A DNA stretch of 64,000 nucleotides from HGM11368 sp051883415 (GCA_051883415.1 JBJETR010000036.1:53193-117192), one strand, 5' to 3'. Shown: positions 24,810 to 33,904, counted from the first letter of the stretch. Translations and numbers: made by a program. Notes: a model not told the origin generated them from the sequence alone.

Positions 24810-26438
24810 CTAACCTATAACGTAAACCTTGCTCTCGCAAGCATCGAGCTTGATTTTTTGTAGCTCGTCTAACGTTACGCTCTCGCCCGTCCATACGTCG
24901 GTGGCAAGGGTTTTGCCGTCCCACGTAGTAGCGATATATTCGTCGCTCGATATCTTGTTCCAATCGACGTTTTTGCTAGCCTTGAAGCCTTGCTTGTTGA
25001 AAAAGCATACCGCAACTTTGCCGTCTGCGAGCGGTTTGGCAAGCACGTCCACGCCACCCTTGACTATTCTCTTGGCTTGTATACCCAACTCGTCCTGGTT
25101 GATAGCGATAAGCGCCTTGTTGGTGACGATAGACAGCACGTCGTCCGTTATCTTCCTTACGTCGTTGCCGAGCATGAGCGGCGAATTCATCATACACCAC
25201 AGCGCAAAGTGCGATTTGTTTTGCTCACGCGTAAGTTTGCCGTTGCCGACTTCCAACATGTCGGGATCGTTGTAGTGTCCTACCGAAGCGTATCTGTGTA
25301 GCTTGACGTTGTGCTCGTATATACGCTTTATCCACCACCACATAGGTATGATGTCGGGAGTCGTGCGCCACATATTGCCCGTCTTGGAAGCCCAATTGTG
25401 AGGATCGTTTTTGCCCCATTCGCACACCGAAAAAGTTATTGGTTTGACAGGTTCTCCCTTTTCTTTAGCCACTTGCTCGGCTGCCTCTTGTAGCGCCTTG
25501 CCCATCTTGTAATATTGGAGCATAGCACTGTCGGCACGAGTGCCTATCGGATTGGTAAGCTCTATGACGTTGACGCCCTCTTGCAAGGTGACTTGCATAC
25601 TAAATCTAGCAACCGTATTCCAAACCTTTTGAGGCGGAATATCGAAATAATAGGACTTGCCGTTGATGCGTGCTCTTAGGAATTTATCGTAATCGCTGCC
25701 CTTTTTGACGATATGCAAGGTGAGAATATACTCTCCTTCTTCCTTGACGTACACGTTGTCGAAGATTGCTTCGCCCTTGGCTTTGTCCATGCCGGATATG
25801 TAGCGACGGCATGCAACCTTGCCCGTTGGCATAAGCTTTGCCGTACCTCTGACGACGGCTCTGTCGCAAGTGATGCTCTGCAATACCTTGCCCGTGCCTA
25901 TCTCGCTGATATCTATAGCGTAGACGAGAGGGGCGTAACTGCTGATAGGTTCGTTGTGACAAAAGTCGTACTTGAAAAACTCTATCCCCCACCTTGCCAA
26001 AGTCAAGGCGTCCTTTTGCTCGTGATAGAGGCTTGCGGGCAAATCCTCGCAAGTGTAGACGCCGTTGCTGGAATATGCGCCTACTTTTAGCCCCATAGCG
26101 TTAGCTTGCTTGACTAGCTCTGCTATGCCCATAGAGAAGGTCACTCTGTCGCCTTGCAACTCGCCCTCAGCCGTCCTTTGGCTGTCGTGCCAGCAGTCGT
26201 CAAGGTTGAGATAGCGATAACCCGCATCAATCAACCCCTTGTCGCGCATTGCCTTGGCAGTCTCCAAAATCATGTCTTGGTCGATATGATTCTTGAAGGT
26301 GTTCCAACTCGACCAGCCCATCGGAGGAGCCGTTACGCCGTTGTCGTAGTCTTGTTCTACGTCAACGGAGGTAATTCTGCTCTTAGGCGTAAAGAGTTGC
26401 TTGAGATAACATAGCGGACACATTCCGTTACGCTTCAT
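24810..26438 (-). CDS. Alpha-galactosidase, GH27 family, with inserted CBM35-like domain
   Basis: A 542-residue GH27 (melibiase-type) enzyme releasing terminal alpha-galactose. Seen: PPMGWSSWNTF, YLNLDDCWHD, the nucleophile Asp in FFKYDFCHN, and YNDPDMLEVGNGKL with the acid/base region. Between the KYDFC strand and SVCEWGKNDPHNW lies about 140 residues (about 180-325) resembling a CBM35-like beta-sandwich inserted in the barrel. There is no signal peptide; CPLCYLKQ precedes the catalytic domain, so it acts on imported oligosaccharide in the cytoplasm. AAGGAGG precedes ATG 26438. It overlaps the alcohol dehydrogenase gene by 11 bases. Confidence 0.92.
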   Translation of the reverse strand: MKRNGMCPLCYLKQLFTPKSRITSVDVEQDYDNGVTAPPMGWSSWNTFKNHIDQDMILETAKAMRDKGLIDAGYRYLNLDDCWHDSQRTAEGELQGDRVTFSMGIAELVKQANAMGLKVGAYSSNGVYTCEDLPASLYHEQKDALTLARWGIEFFKYDFCHNEPISSYAPLVYAIDISEIGTGKVLQSITCDRAVVRGTAKLMPTGKVACRRYISGMDKAKGEAIFDNVYVKEEGEYILTLHIVKKGSDYDKFLRARINGKSYYFDIPPQKVWNTVARFSMQVTLQEGVNVIELTNPIGTRADSAMLQYYKMGKALQEAAEQVAKEKGEPVKPITFSVCEWGKNDPHNWASKTGNMWRTTPDIIPMWWWIKRIYEHNVKLHRYASVGHYNDPDMLEVGNGKLTREQNKSHFALWCMMNSPLMLGNDVRKITDDVLSIVTNKALIAINQDELGIQAKRIVKGGVDVLAKPLADGKVAVCFFNKQGFKASKNVDWNKISSDEYIATTWDGKTLATDVWTGESVTLDELQKIKLDACESKVYVIG

Positions 26439-27657
26439 TACTCTCCTCCTTAGCCATTATCTTGTGATATATATCCGCTAATTCTGCCTTGCCCATAAAC
26501 TTAGGTACAGGGTAGAGCGGATTGGCTTCTTTGTATGCTCTCTCTACCATAGTAGGGATATCCTCTTCTTTGATACCCTTGATAGTGGTAGGAATATCCA
26601 TAGCCTTCTCCATATCCTTGATAGCTTGGATAAAGGCTTTGGCGTTTTCTTCTTTGCTCTTGCTCATATCGGCAATGCCCGCATATACCGACAATTCATA
26701 AAGTTGTTTGGTGATACTGTCGCCGTAGTACTCGAGCACGTATGGCAATACTACCGAGTTGGCGAGTCCGTGAGGCACGTTGTAGAAGCCTCCCAAGGTG
26801 TGCGCTATTGCGTGCACGTATCCCACGTATGCTCTTGTGAATGCTACGCCCGCATAGTAAGAACCCTTTTGCATATTGGCTCTTGCCTCAAGGTCTGCAC
26901 CGTTGTCATAAGCCTTTTGCAAATTACCGAATATGAGCTTGACGGCTTTGACGGCAGCTTCTCTCGTGCTCTTGACGTTGCCCTTGCCGATATATGCTTC
27001 TACTGCGTGAGTCAATGCGTCTATACCCGTAGTAGAGGTAATGTGTTTAGGCAAGCCAACCGTGAGTTTTGGATCAAGCACTGCGTAAGGCGGTATGAGC
27101 GAGTGGTCGTTGATAGCGTACTTCTCGTGAGTCTTGCTGTTGGAAATAACCGCTGCCAAAGTCGTTTCGCTACCCGTACCCGCCGTGGTAGGAATTGCAA
27201 AGATAGTAGGCAACTTCTTGCGTACTTTTAGCACGCCCTTCATCTGAGGAATTTGCTTGTTTGGTCTGGCAATTCTCGCTCCGATACCCTTAGCGCAGTC
27301 CATTGGCGAACCACCGCCGAATGCAATGATTGCCTCACAACCGTCTCGCTTGAATATCTCTACGCCCGCTTCGATATTTTCGATAGGCGGATTAGGCACT
27401 ACGTCGCTATACACGCTATATTTTATACCTTGTTCGTCAAGCTGAGCCACCATACCGTCGATAAGACCGAGCTTCTTGAGCATGCTATCGGTTACGACAA
27501 GCACGTTGGTTATGCCCTTGCTCTTGATGAAAGCAGGCAAGCCCTCGACGCCGTTTTCAAATTCAAGCAACTCGGGCTCTCTCCAAGGCAAAACTTGGGA
27601 AGCTACGTACATAACTCCTTGATAGAGTCTGCATCCGAATTTTTGTAAACAATTCAT
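26428..27657 (-). CDS. Iron-containing alcohol dehydrogenase
   Basis: A group III (Fe-dependent) NAD(P) alcohol dehydrogenase of 409 residues. It has AFGGGSPMDCAKG for nucleotide binding, PTTAGTGSETT, GIDALTHAVEAYIG and HAIAHTLGGFYNVPHG, which supply the iron-binding His residues. These enzymes interconvert aldehydes and alcohols in fermentation; butanol, ethanol or 1,3-propanediol specificity cannot be told. Its own promoter lies upstream and the alpha-galactosidase gene is coupled behind it. Confidence 0.93.
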   Translation of the reverse strand: MNCLQKFGCRLYQGVMYVASQVLPWREPELLEFENGVEGLPAFIKSKGITNVLVVTDSMLKKLGLIDGMVAQLDEQGIKYSVYSDVVPNPPIENIEAGVEIFKRDGCEAIIAFGGGSPMDCAKGIGARIARPNKQIPQMKGVLKVRKKLPTIFAIPTTAGTGSETTLAAVISNSKTHEKYAINDHSLIPPYAVLDPKLTVGLPKHITSTTGIDALTHAVEAYIGKGNVKSTREAAVKAVKLIFGNLQKAYDNGADLEARANMQKGSYYAGVAFTRAYVGYVHAIAHTLGGFYNVPHGLANSVVLPYVLEYYGDSITKQLYELSVYAGIADMSKSKEENAKAFIQAIKDMEKAMDIPTTIKGIKEEDIPTMVERAYKEANPLYPVPKFMGKAELADIYHKIMAKEESNEA

Positions 27658-27687
27658 ACCTATACCTCACATATACATATTAAAAAT

Positions 27688-27717
27688 ATTATAATACTAT
27701 TTGGCTTGGGTTGTCAA
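27688..27717 (-). promoter_or_regulatory. Sigma-A promoter of the alcohol dehydrogenase / alpha-galactosidase operon
   Basis: TTGACA (27712-27717), 18 bases, TATAAT (27688-27693); leader of about 25 bases. The remaining sequence up to 27880 shows nothing further. Confidence 0.85.
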
Positions 27718-27882
27718 TATACATAGCTACAATATATTGCCGGCTTGGTATCGAAACTCAACAAATATTGCATTAACCTTTGTCGAAAAATAAGAAATAA
27801 GCTATATACGTCAAAACCACAAAATTTGCAAGGACGTTGAGTAATATCAGGTGTAGTTAATTGTCAAACAGTGCAATAAAAT

Positions 27883-27905
27883 AGAGATAGCCGAGGACTA
27901 TCTCT
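27883..27905 (-). terminator. Rho-independent terminator after the RluA gene
   Basis: AGAGATAG and CTATCTCT form an 8-bp stem followed by ATTTTATT on the minus strand. Confidence 0.8.
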
Positions 27906-27912
27906 TATTGTA

Positions 27913-28776
27913 TTATTCAAAGTCGGCTTTGCTTGAGAGTTCCACCCTCTCCCCGCTGATTGGCGAGTCGAAGCATAGATAACTGCTGTGCAAGGCTTGA
28001 CGGTCTAAAACTTTGCCGTTGGGACAAACAAAGGGTTTACCGTCGCCGTAGAGTCGGTCGCACACGAGTGGGTGTCCTACGTGGGAGCAGTGCGTTCTAA
28101 TCTGGTGCGTTCTGCCGGTAAATAGTTGGAACTCTACCAGCGTGCAATCGTCGTAGTTGTGCACGACTCTATACGCCGTCTTGGCATATTGTCCGCTGGG
28201 ACTGACTAATCTTTTCATGCCTTCTTCGCTTCTTGCAATAGGAAATTCCCATACGCCCTCGCCTTGCAATTTTCCACTACACAACCCCACGTACTTTTTG
28301 ACTATCGTGCTACTTGCAAGTATGCTATGTGCCAAAGAATTTTTGGCAATTATCATGAGTCCGCTGGTATCTCTATCAAGTCTATTGACGGGACGATACA
28401 CAAAGTCGCCCCAAATATTTGCAAGCGCATTGGCAAGACTCTTGCCGTAGTGTCCGTGGGTGGCAATGACGGCAAGTCCGCTTGGCTTGTCCACAACTGC
28501 AACGTCCTCGTCTTCGTAGACGATATTTAGAGGGAAATCGTATCGTGGTATCTCGATAGGTTCGTCGTGCAAAATTATGTAAAACTCGCAACCTGTATCG
28601 AGAAAATCTACCAATCTAAGCGGTTGGCTCTCCCCGTGGGCGATACGATAGACTAGCCCCAAACTCTTGCGAAGCTGTGTGCAAATAGAAGACGATACGC
28701 CAAGATGACGAAGATTGACTTCGACGCTATCATCACATACGGCAACGCATCGTACTATCCTATCTACGCATCCCAT
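27913..28776 (-). CDS. RluA-family pseudouridine synthase
   Basis: A 287-residue RNA pseudouridine synthase. The frame is open to 28914, but those residues are Arg- and Cys-rich shadow sequence; GGAG lies eight bases before ATG 28776, which is chosen. It has an S4-like N-terminal part (about 1-75), IVYEDEDVAVVDKPSG, the catalytic motif RPVNRLDRDTSGLMI and GRTHQIRTH. It overlaps the upstream alkyltransferase gene by 13 bases. Which uridines it modifies cannot be told. Confidence 0.9.
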   Translation of the reverse strand: MGCVDRIVRCVAVCDDSVEVNLRHLGVSSSICTQLRKSLGLVYRIAHGESQPLRLVDFLDTGCEFYIILHDEPIEIPRYDFPLNIVYEDEDVAVVDKPSGLAVIATHGHYGKSLANALANIWGDFVYRPVNRLDRDTSGLMIIAKNSLAHSILASSTIVKKYVGLCSGKLQGEGVWEFPIARSEEGMKRLVSPSGQYAKTAYRVVHNYDDCTLVEFQLFTGRTHQIRTHCSHVGHPLVCDRLYGDGKPFVCPNGKVLDRQALHSSYLCFDSPISGERVELSSKADFE

Positions 28777-29069
28777 TGATACTTCTCCATATCGACTATA
28801 TAATCGTCGCCAACTTCCACTCCGTCGGCACGCAAGAGCTCGGCTTGCGCATCTATTCCGCCAAAGGCAAACTGACGAGTAAGCGAGCCGTACCTGTTGA
28901 CGACTCTGTGGCAAGGAATGACGACGGGCTGTGGATTAGAGTGCAATGCGTATCCCACGGCTCTAGCCGCCTTGGGAGAATTGAGTATACGTGCAATTTG
29001 CCCGTACGTGGCGACCTTGCCCTTGGGTATGCACCTAACCACTTTGTAAACTTCGTCGTAAAAACTCAT
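28764..29069 (-). CDS. Minimal O6-alkylguanine-DNA alkyltransferase-like protein
   Basis: A 101-residue protein with only the C-terminal DNA-binding/active-site domain of the Ogt/MGMT family. The motif PCHRVV has the active Cys, unlike alkyltransferase-like (ATL) proteins with Trp there, so it may be active in direct repair of O6-alkylguanine. YGQIARI and the helix-turn-helix Arg region (AARAVGYALHSNP) are present; the usual N-terminal domain is absent. Start ATG 29069 has AAAGGA upstream; an earlier start at 29099 would lie in the deacetylase gene. Confidence 0.85.
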   Translation of the reverse strand: MSFYDEVYKVVRCIPKGKVATYGQIARILNSPKAARAVGYALHSNPQPVVIPCHRVVNRYGSLTRQFAFGGIDAQAELLRADGVEVGDDYIVDMEKYQWDA

Positions 29070-29073
29070 ATCG

Positions 29074-29940
29074 TCAATCCTTTGGAAGTACTTCGGCAAG
29101 AGAATCCACGAGCCCGCTACGGTTGAATCTACCGAGAAGCCTTGGCTCTCTGCCCGACTTAATAGTACAACTTCTTTCTCCGCAAGTCAAACTAATAGGC
29201 ACGTTGAGTTGTTTGAGCACCTCTTCGCTCTCCTTGCAAAACAGTCCGTAAGGATAGGCGTACACGATAGGCGATATGCCTACTTTGTTAAATTCTCTCA
29301 TCAACTTCTCTGTATCTTGTCTAAAAGTTTCTTTATATTTTTCACTGTCCTCTCCGCACAAAATTTTGACGCCCTTACGCCCCTTGAGCCTATGCATATC
29401 GTAGGAATGCAAGCCCCACTCGATATTGGGATTGTTCGCATACTCTCCTATGTCCGACCATTCGAGATATTCTTGTCCCTTGGCTATCTTGGGGTTGGAT
29501 TTGCCGTAAGCCGTAAACTCACCCACCACCGACAATAATGCCGAATAACCGTACTTTTGCAGTAGCGGCAAGCCCAATCTCACGTTGGATAAATGTCCGT
29601 CATCAAAAGTAATGAGCACGGCTTTGTCGGGCAATTGGATACGCTCCTCCACCAATCTTAGAAGATAATCAAAGCGTATAACGCTATATCCGTTGTCTTT
29701 GAGATAACGAAAATCCTTGTCTAATTGCGTGGTAGTTATGCAATACTTACCGCTTTTGCTACCTGCCGGCAAGAGGTTGTGGTACATAAGAATAGTGACG
29801 TTGCCAAGATACGTGGTTGCATTGGCGTAATCGCCGGAGCATTCCACGCTCTCCGCCCTACAGTCACCCCACGCAGTCGGCACCCACAACGCCAGAAGTG
29901 TGCATACACATAATACAACCAAAAAAAATCGCGCTTTCAT
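29074..29940 (-). CDS. Secreted polysaccharide deacetylase (NodB domain)
   Basis: A 288-residue protein with a hydrophobic signal sequence at about residues 4-25 (PTAWG before Asp suggests cleavage). The NodB-homology domain shows ILMYHNL, TFDDGHLSN with the catalytic Asp and the metal-binding Asp, and WGLHSYDMH with the His pair. It probably removes acetyl groups from N-acetylglucosamine in peptidoglycan or a surface polysaccharide. It follows a cell-wall amidase gene by 29 bases, consistent with wall remodelling. Confidence 0.9.
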   Translation of the reverse strand: MKARFFLVVLCVCTLLALWVPTAWGDCRAESVECSGDYANATTYLGNVTILMYHNLLPAGSKSGKYCITTTQLDKDFRYLKDNGYSVIRFDYLLRLVEERIQLPDKAVLITFDDGHLSNVRLGLPLLQKYGYSALLSVVGEFTAYGKSNPKIAKGQEYLEWSDIGEYANNPNIEWGLHSYDMHRLKGRKGVKILCGEDSEKYKETFRQDTEKLMREFNKVGISPIVYAYPYGLFCKESEEVLKQLNVPISLTCGERSCTIKSGREPRLLGRFNRSGLVDSLAEVLPKD

Positions 29941-29969
29941 ATAGCGTAGTATGTGAAGTTAGCTTTAAT

Positions 29970-30647
29970 TTATGCTCCGAGTATATCTAAGCACGCACTC
30001 GCGATAACCCCTGCCACTTCTCGCCTATAAGTATCCGTGAGTAAGAGTTTTTCGTCCTCGACATTGGACAAAAAGCCACACTCGACTATCACGCTGGGAC
30101 AAGCGTAGCACTTAGTAATGAACAAGTCGCCCTTGATAGCAATATAATCACTCCTACTAGTGTACTTGGAATTGAGGGCTTGATTGACGGCTTTTTGAAG
30201 ATGCTCGGCAAAGTATTGACCTATGCCCGTGTCGTCGTAAAATACTTGAACTCCTCGCCTCTTGGAAGAAGAAAACTTGTTGATATGCACGCTGACCACC
30301 ACGTCGGGACAGGCTTCGACAATAATCTTCTTTCTATTTTGCATATCCTGCTTTTTGGTAGCGCCTATCGCCCCTTCGCCCGTTCGAGTCATCACCACCT
30401 TGACTCCGCCCCTCTCCAACTCTTTTTGCAATTCTCGGGCTATCATCAAATTGAGGTCACTTTCTTTGACTCCCGTGCTGCCTACCACGCCGCCGTCCAT
30501 TCCACCATGCCCTGCATCAACGACCACGACTTTGGGTTGCCCGCTCGCAGCAGTTGCAGCTATCCCGCACGAGGTCGCAACCACCGCGACAACTAACGTA
30601 ATAACTATGGCGAGTAAAACGCTTTTTTTGACAATAATTGCAGTCAT
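29970..30647 (-). CDS. N-acetylmuramoyl-L-alanine amidase (Amidase_3, CwlD-like)
   Basis: A zinc amidase of 225 residues cleaving the bond between muramic acid and L-Ala. A membrane anchor or signal sequence at about residues 6-30 is followed by DAGHGGMDGG (first zinc His), DLNLMIARELQ with Glu, SVHINKF (second His) and VECGFLSN with the catalytic Glu. The frame reaches 30698 at a TTG, but that lies in a hairpin, so ATG 30647 is chosen. No clear ribosome binding site precedes it. The compact size and N-terminal anchor resemble CwlD. Confidence 0.88.
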   Translation of the reverse strand: MTAIIVKKSVLLAIVITLVVAVVATSCGIAATAASGQPKVVVVDAGHGGMDGGVVGSTGVKESDLNLMIARELQKELERGGVKVVMTRTGEGAIGATKKQDMQNRKKIIVEACPDVVVSVHINKFSSSKRRGVQVFYDDTGIGQYFAEHLQKAVNQALNSKYTSRSDYIAIKGDLFITKCYACPSVIVECGFLSNVEDEKLLLTDTYRREVAGVIASACLDILGA

Positions 30648-30683
30648 ATAACAATTTATTGAGCTTTGATTGATATTATGCAA

Positions 30684-30714
30684 AGGCAGACAGTGCAATT
30701 AGCACTGTCTGCCT
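30684..30714 (-). promoter_or_regulatory. Perfect 13-bp hairpin between the AlgX-like gene and the amidase gene
   Basis: AGGCAGACAGTGC (30684-30696) and GCACTGTCTGCCT (30702-30714) with a five-base loop. Downstream T content is low, so it is a poor terminator by itself. A TTGACA at 30721-30726 and GCTAAT 17 bases on would place a promoter over this palindrome, so it may be an operator. Either role is possible. Confidence 0.6.
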
Positions 30715-30736
30715 AGAAATTGTCAAATATTGCAAT

Positions 30737-32116
30737 TTAGTTGCTATAATATAGTTTGATATTGTCTTTGATACTATCCACCTGCTCTGTTTGTACGGTA
30801 ACTTGATAGCCTCCGTCAACTTTGCGCATATCGTAAATTTTGCCGTCCAATTCTGCCCATACGTATTTGAAGGTGGCATCTATATTGCAAGTTATCTTGG
30901 TCAATTTTCCGTTCTTTTCTACTTCAACGATATCGGGTGTAGCAAGTAGCGAATATTGCTCTTCCGATAATGATGAAAATACCGGATTGTAGTCAATTTT
31001 TTTCATATCATCATATCTAAAATAACTATCGTTGAAGGTATATTCTGCAACTTCAAACACGACGCAATCGGGTTGGAAAATATTGAAGTAATATGGCAAA
31101 TTGATTACGTTCTGATAGTCGTGAACGTAGGCGTATTCTCCAAAAGAATTGAGCATATATTTTATTCCGGCACTATTCATATAACTACCTTGGAAGACCA
31201 ACCCCTTGGCACAACCCTCCGCTTGTCTGGTATCGTTGACGATGTATCCAAAAGTTCGGTGTTGTGACGAAACTTCCAATGACGCATAGTCGGATTTACA
31301 TTCTCTATATTGTGCGTAAGGGAGTGCCAATGGCACGTCTTCGTCAATAGGGAATTTAGATATTAGCAAGGTGTCCACGTGCTCCGTATAGAACAAATAG
31401 TCTTCTTCCGAATTTACGTGAACGTTAGGCACTCTCTCGTTTAGCCTCTGTTGAATTTTTTGCACGCCATAATATGCGCCCGTGTCGTTCCAATGGTTAG
31501 CGTCCCATTTTTGATTATATCCGTTTATGCCTTCTTGCCTAAGTTGAGTCATTGTCACGGTGTTGTCAAGATAATTGATATTTCTCTTGTCCAACTCTGC
31601 CATAAACAAATCTACCCATTGGCGATTATAATTGACTCCGTCTGACAATTTGTCTTGATAAATTGCCGGCTTGGCAGGATTAAACACAAACAAGAACGGT
31701 ACGCCTCGACTCTCGCAATAGTCTTGCAGACTCTTGACCATATCGGCAAAAGCAATATGATAATCTCCAAAATCGTTGACTGTAGAAACTCCCGCGCCAA
31801 ACACATACCCGTCTTTGCCGTAAGTGTAATACGGGTGCGTCATCTTGTTGAATAGTTTGTCGTTGAGCACCATGTATCCCGTAATTATATCGTCTCTGAA
31901 GCCTATTCTGTCACTGATATAATTGTCGATATTATTAGTCAAATCTCCGTCTTCTTTCTCAAAAGGATTCTCTGCCAACTTTCTGTTGTCTATCTCGGAT
32001 ATTGCATCGGGAGTGGTATTAAAGAAAATCATAGGCAGTATTATTGCAACGGCAAACGCCAATACCGTCAATATGTTGACTAGCAATTTGATATCAAAAT
32101 TAAATTTCTTTTTCAT
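30737..32116 (-). CDS. AlgX/DHHW-family extracytoplasmic O-acetylation protein
   Basis: A 459-residue protein with one N-terminal membrane segment (about 12-32) and the rest outside. It carries the DANHWNDTG motif near residue 205, the Asp-His pair of the SGNH-like AlgX/AlgJ/DHHW family, which transfers acetyl groups to polysaccharide after an MBOAT protein passes them across the membrane. It is the second gene of an MBOAT-AlgX-like pair, eight bases behind the MBOAT gene. The substrate polymer (surface glycan, teichoic acid or peptidoglycan) is not evident. Confidence 0.87.
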   Translation of the reverse strand: MKKKFNFDIKLLVNILTVLAFAVAIILPMIFFNTTPDAISEIDNRKLAENPFEKEDGDLTNNIDNYISDRIGFRDDIITGYMVLNDKLFNKMTHPYYTYGKDGYVFGAGVSTVNDFGDYHIAFADMVKSLQDYCESRGVPFLFVFNPAKPAIYQDKLSDGVNYNRQWVDLFMAELDKRNINYLDNTVTMTQLRQEGINGYNQKWDANHWNDTGAYYGVQKIQQRLNERVPNVHVNSEEDYLFYTEHVDTLLISKFPIDEDVPLALPYAQYRECKSDYASLEVSSQHRTFGYIVNDTRQAEGCAKGLVFQGSYMNSAGIKYMLNSFGEYAYVHDYQNVINLPYYFNIFQPDCVVFEVAEYTFNDSYFRYDDMKKIDYNPVFSSLSEEQYSLLATPDIVEVEKNGKLTKITCNIDATFKYVWAELDGKIYDMRKVDGGYQVTVQTEQVDSIKDNIKLYYSN

Positions 32117-32124
32117 ATCCCCTC

Positions 32125-33613
32125 CTAATATTGAAAATACAAGAACGGACTATATCCCGAATTGACCATAAACATAATCGACAGCACGAATAATAACAGG
32201 ATTAGTATTTGTTTCGCTACGTATCCGCCCGTGGTGGCAAATAGCTTTTGCCCAAATGCCCTGACCTGCGGAATACCGAAAACTGTCGAGCCTACAATCG
32301 CTATGGACATCAAAGTAATCATCTGCGCATCAAAGTAGTATTTCCAATTATACGGTATACTGTCAAATCTTAACTGACCAAACATAATCTTGAACCAATC
32401 TACACAAGCGTTAATATCCGCAGACCTAAAGATTTGCCAGCATACAAACGTGATAGCCATAGTAAGTACCCATTTGATGACAGCAGGCGTCTTGACGTAA
32501 AACTTTTTGTCCCCAATCAATTTTTCTATTATATTGCAAAAACCGTTGATTGCTCCCCACAGTATATACGTCCAACCTGCCCCGTGCCAAATGCCGGTTA
32601 GCAAAAAGACAACAGCGATATTGATTATCGTTCGCTTAGTTCCTTTTCTGTTGCCTCCCAACGGAATATATACGTATTCTCTAAACCAAGTTCCTAACGA
32701 AATATGCCAACGTCTCCAAAAATCGCTGATTGAGGTGGATAGATATGGAAAATTGAAGTTCTCTTTGACGTCGATACCCAACATCTTTGACAGTCCGATT
32801 GCGATGTCGGAATAACCGGAAAAGTCATAATAGATTTGCAGCATAAACAGTATAGATACTCCGAATGCGGTAGGTATATCTATTGCTCCCGATATCGAAG
32901 CAATACACGCACCAAAAGTATCTGCCAAAATAAGCTTCTTGGCAAAACCAATCATAAGCCTGTTTAAGCCTTCGACAAAATTGGAAAAATTGATGTCCTT
33001 TTGTTTGATTTGTCCCTTAAAATCTCGCCACAAAACGATAGGTCCCGATACGACCTTAGGGAAAAACGTCATATACAAGGCGCAATCTATTAGATTACCC
33101 GCTTGAGCCTTGCCCTTGTAGATATCTGCCAAATACGAAATTGCAGAGAAAGTTATGAACGATATGCCCAACGGGGCAATGAGACTCTTTGGTTCTTTGG
33201 AGTCTTTAAATAGATAATTCCACAAATCGGTTAGCATTGCGGAATACTTAAAATGTGCCAATACGTAAACGATAAAACCTACGCCTATTAGCAAAATAAA
33301 CCACGTTAGTGGAAAGACTTTTTGTTCCTTAAGAGGTGTACCCCCCCCCCGAAAATTCTTTTTGCCGAGCCGTTTCTAGAGCCTTGCCTAAGACGTATAC
33401 GACCAATATATAAGCCAAAAATCTTATAACGTCGTCAAAACATGCCCACATATAAAAGGCGCAACCTATGCCAATGAGAATCAAATCCGTCGCTCTTATT
33501 TTTTCAAAGAATTTTACTAATATACCCTTGGTCTGCAAAATAACGACAAGAAAATAAAGCAACAAACTTATTGGCAAAAATACAAAAATAAAAGTTTGTG
33601 TGGTAAAAGCCAT
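32125..33613 (-). CDS. MBOAT O-acyltransferase (AlgI/DltB-like), out of frame at a G10 tract
   Basis: Two frames together make one MBOAT enzyme. The N-terminal part (33613 to about 33329) holds two or more membrane segments; the remainder (to 32125) holds FWRRWHISLGTWF and GIWHGAGW with the catalytic His. They are joined at the run of ten G at 33341-33350. With nine or twelve G the frame would continue ...SGGGTPLKEQKVFPLTW into the conserved core, giving about 495 residues, the usual family length. The ATG-like start called at 33294 is a TTG inside the protein. Promoter and ribosome binding site lie upstream of 33613. Either a phase-variable switch or a homopolymer sequencing error. Confidence 0.88.
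33341..33350. repeat. Homopolymer tract of ten G (C on plus strand)
   Basis: Ten C in a row on the plus strand inside the MBOAT gene, at the exact point of the frame break. Long G/C runs in surface-modification genes are classic slipped-strand hot spots. Confidence 0.85.
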
Positions 33614-33656
33614 TCGTTATATCCCCGATTGAAAATTTTGCTTTTGTTATGTTTTT

Positions 33657-33685
33657 AGTATATTGTATTTTAATTATTCTGTCAA
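33657..33685 (-). promoter_or_regulatory. Sigma-A promoter of the MBOAT-AlgX pair
   Basis: TTGACA (33680-33685), exactly 17 bases, TATACT (33657-33662). Confidence 0.85.
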
Positions 33686-33818
33686 GTTTTGTTGTGACAT
33701 ATCCCGAAATTGCAAGACATAGGATTTAATAGATAGGCAAGGTATGAATAAAATGTCGAAATTTGCGTTTTTATACAATTCCTTCTCGACAAGCGTTATT
33801 ACGCCAAATATGTTTTTT

Positions 33819-33889
33819 TGTGGATATTTTGACTTTTTGAGGGGGTTATCCACCGAGTTATCCACACAAACAGATGTTTTTGTGGATAA
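33819..33889. other. Cluster of DnaA-box-like sequences
   Basis: Two exact TTATCCACA boxes (33858-33866 plus; 33881-33889 minus) and two one-mismatch boxes (TTATCCACC at 33846-33854; ATATCCACA on minus at 33819-33827) within 71 bases. AT-rich DNA lies to the left (33640-33800). This is the density of an origin or of a DnaA-titration/control site. No dnaA or dnaN gene is near. Confidence 0.6.
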
Positions 33890-33904
33890 CTTTATACATT
33901 TTGC

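Noticed and set aside
32125..33294. A separate 389-residue MBOAT protein starting at 33294
   Set aside because: The start is an internal TTG with no ribosome binding site, and homology continues upstream across the G10 tract. It is one gene with a frame break.
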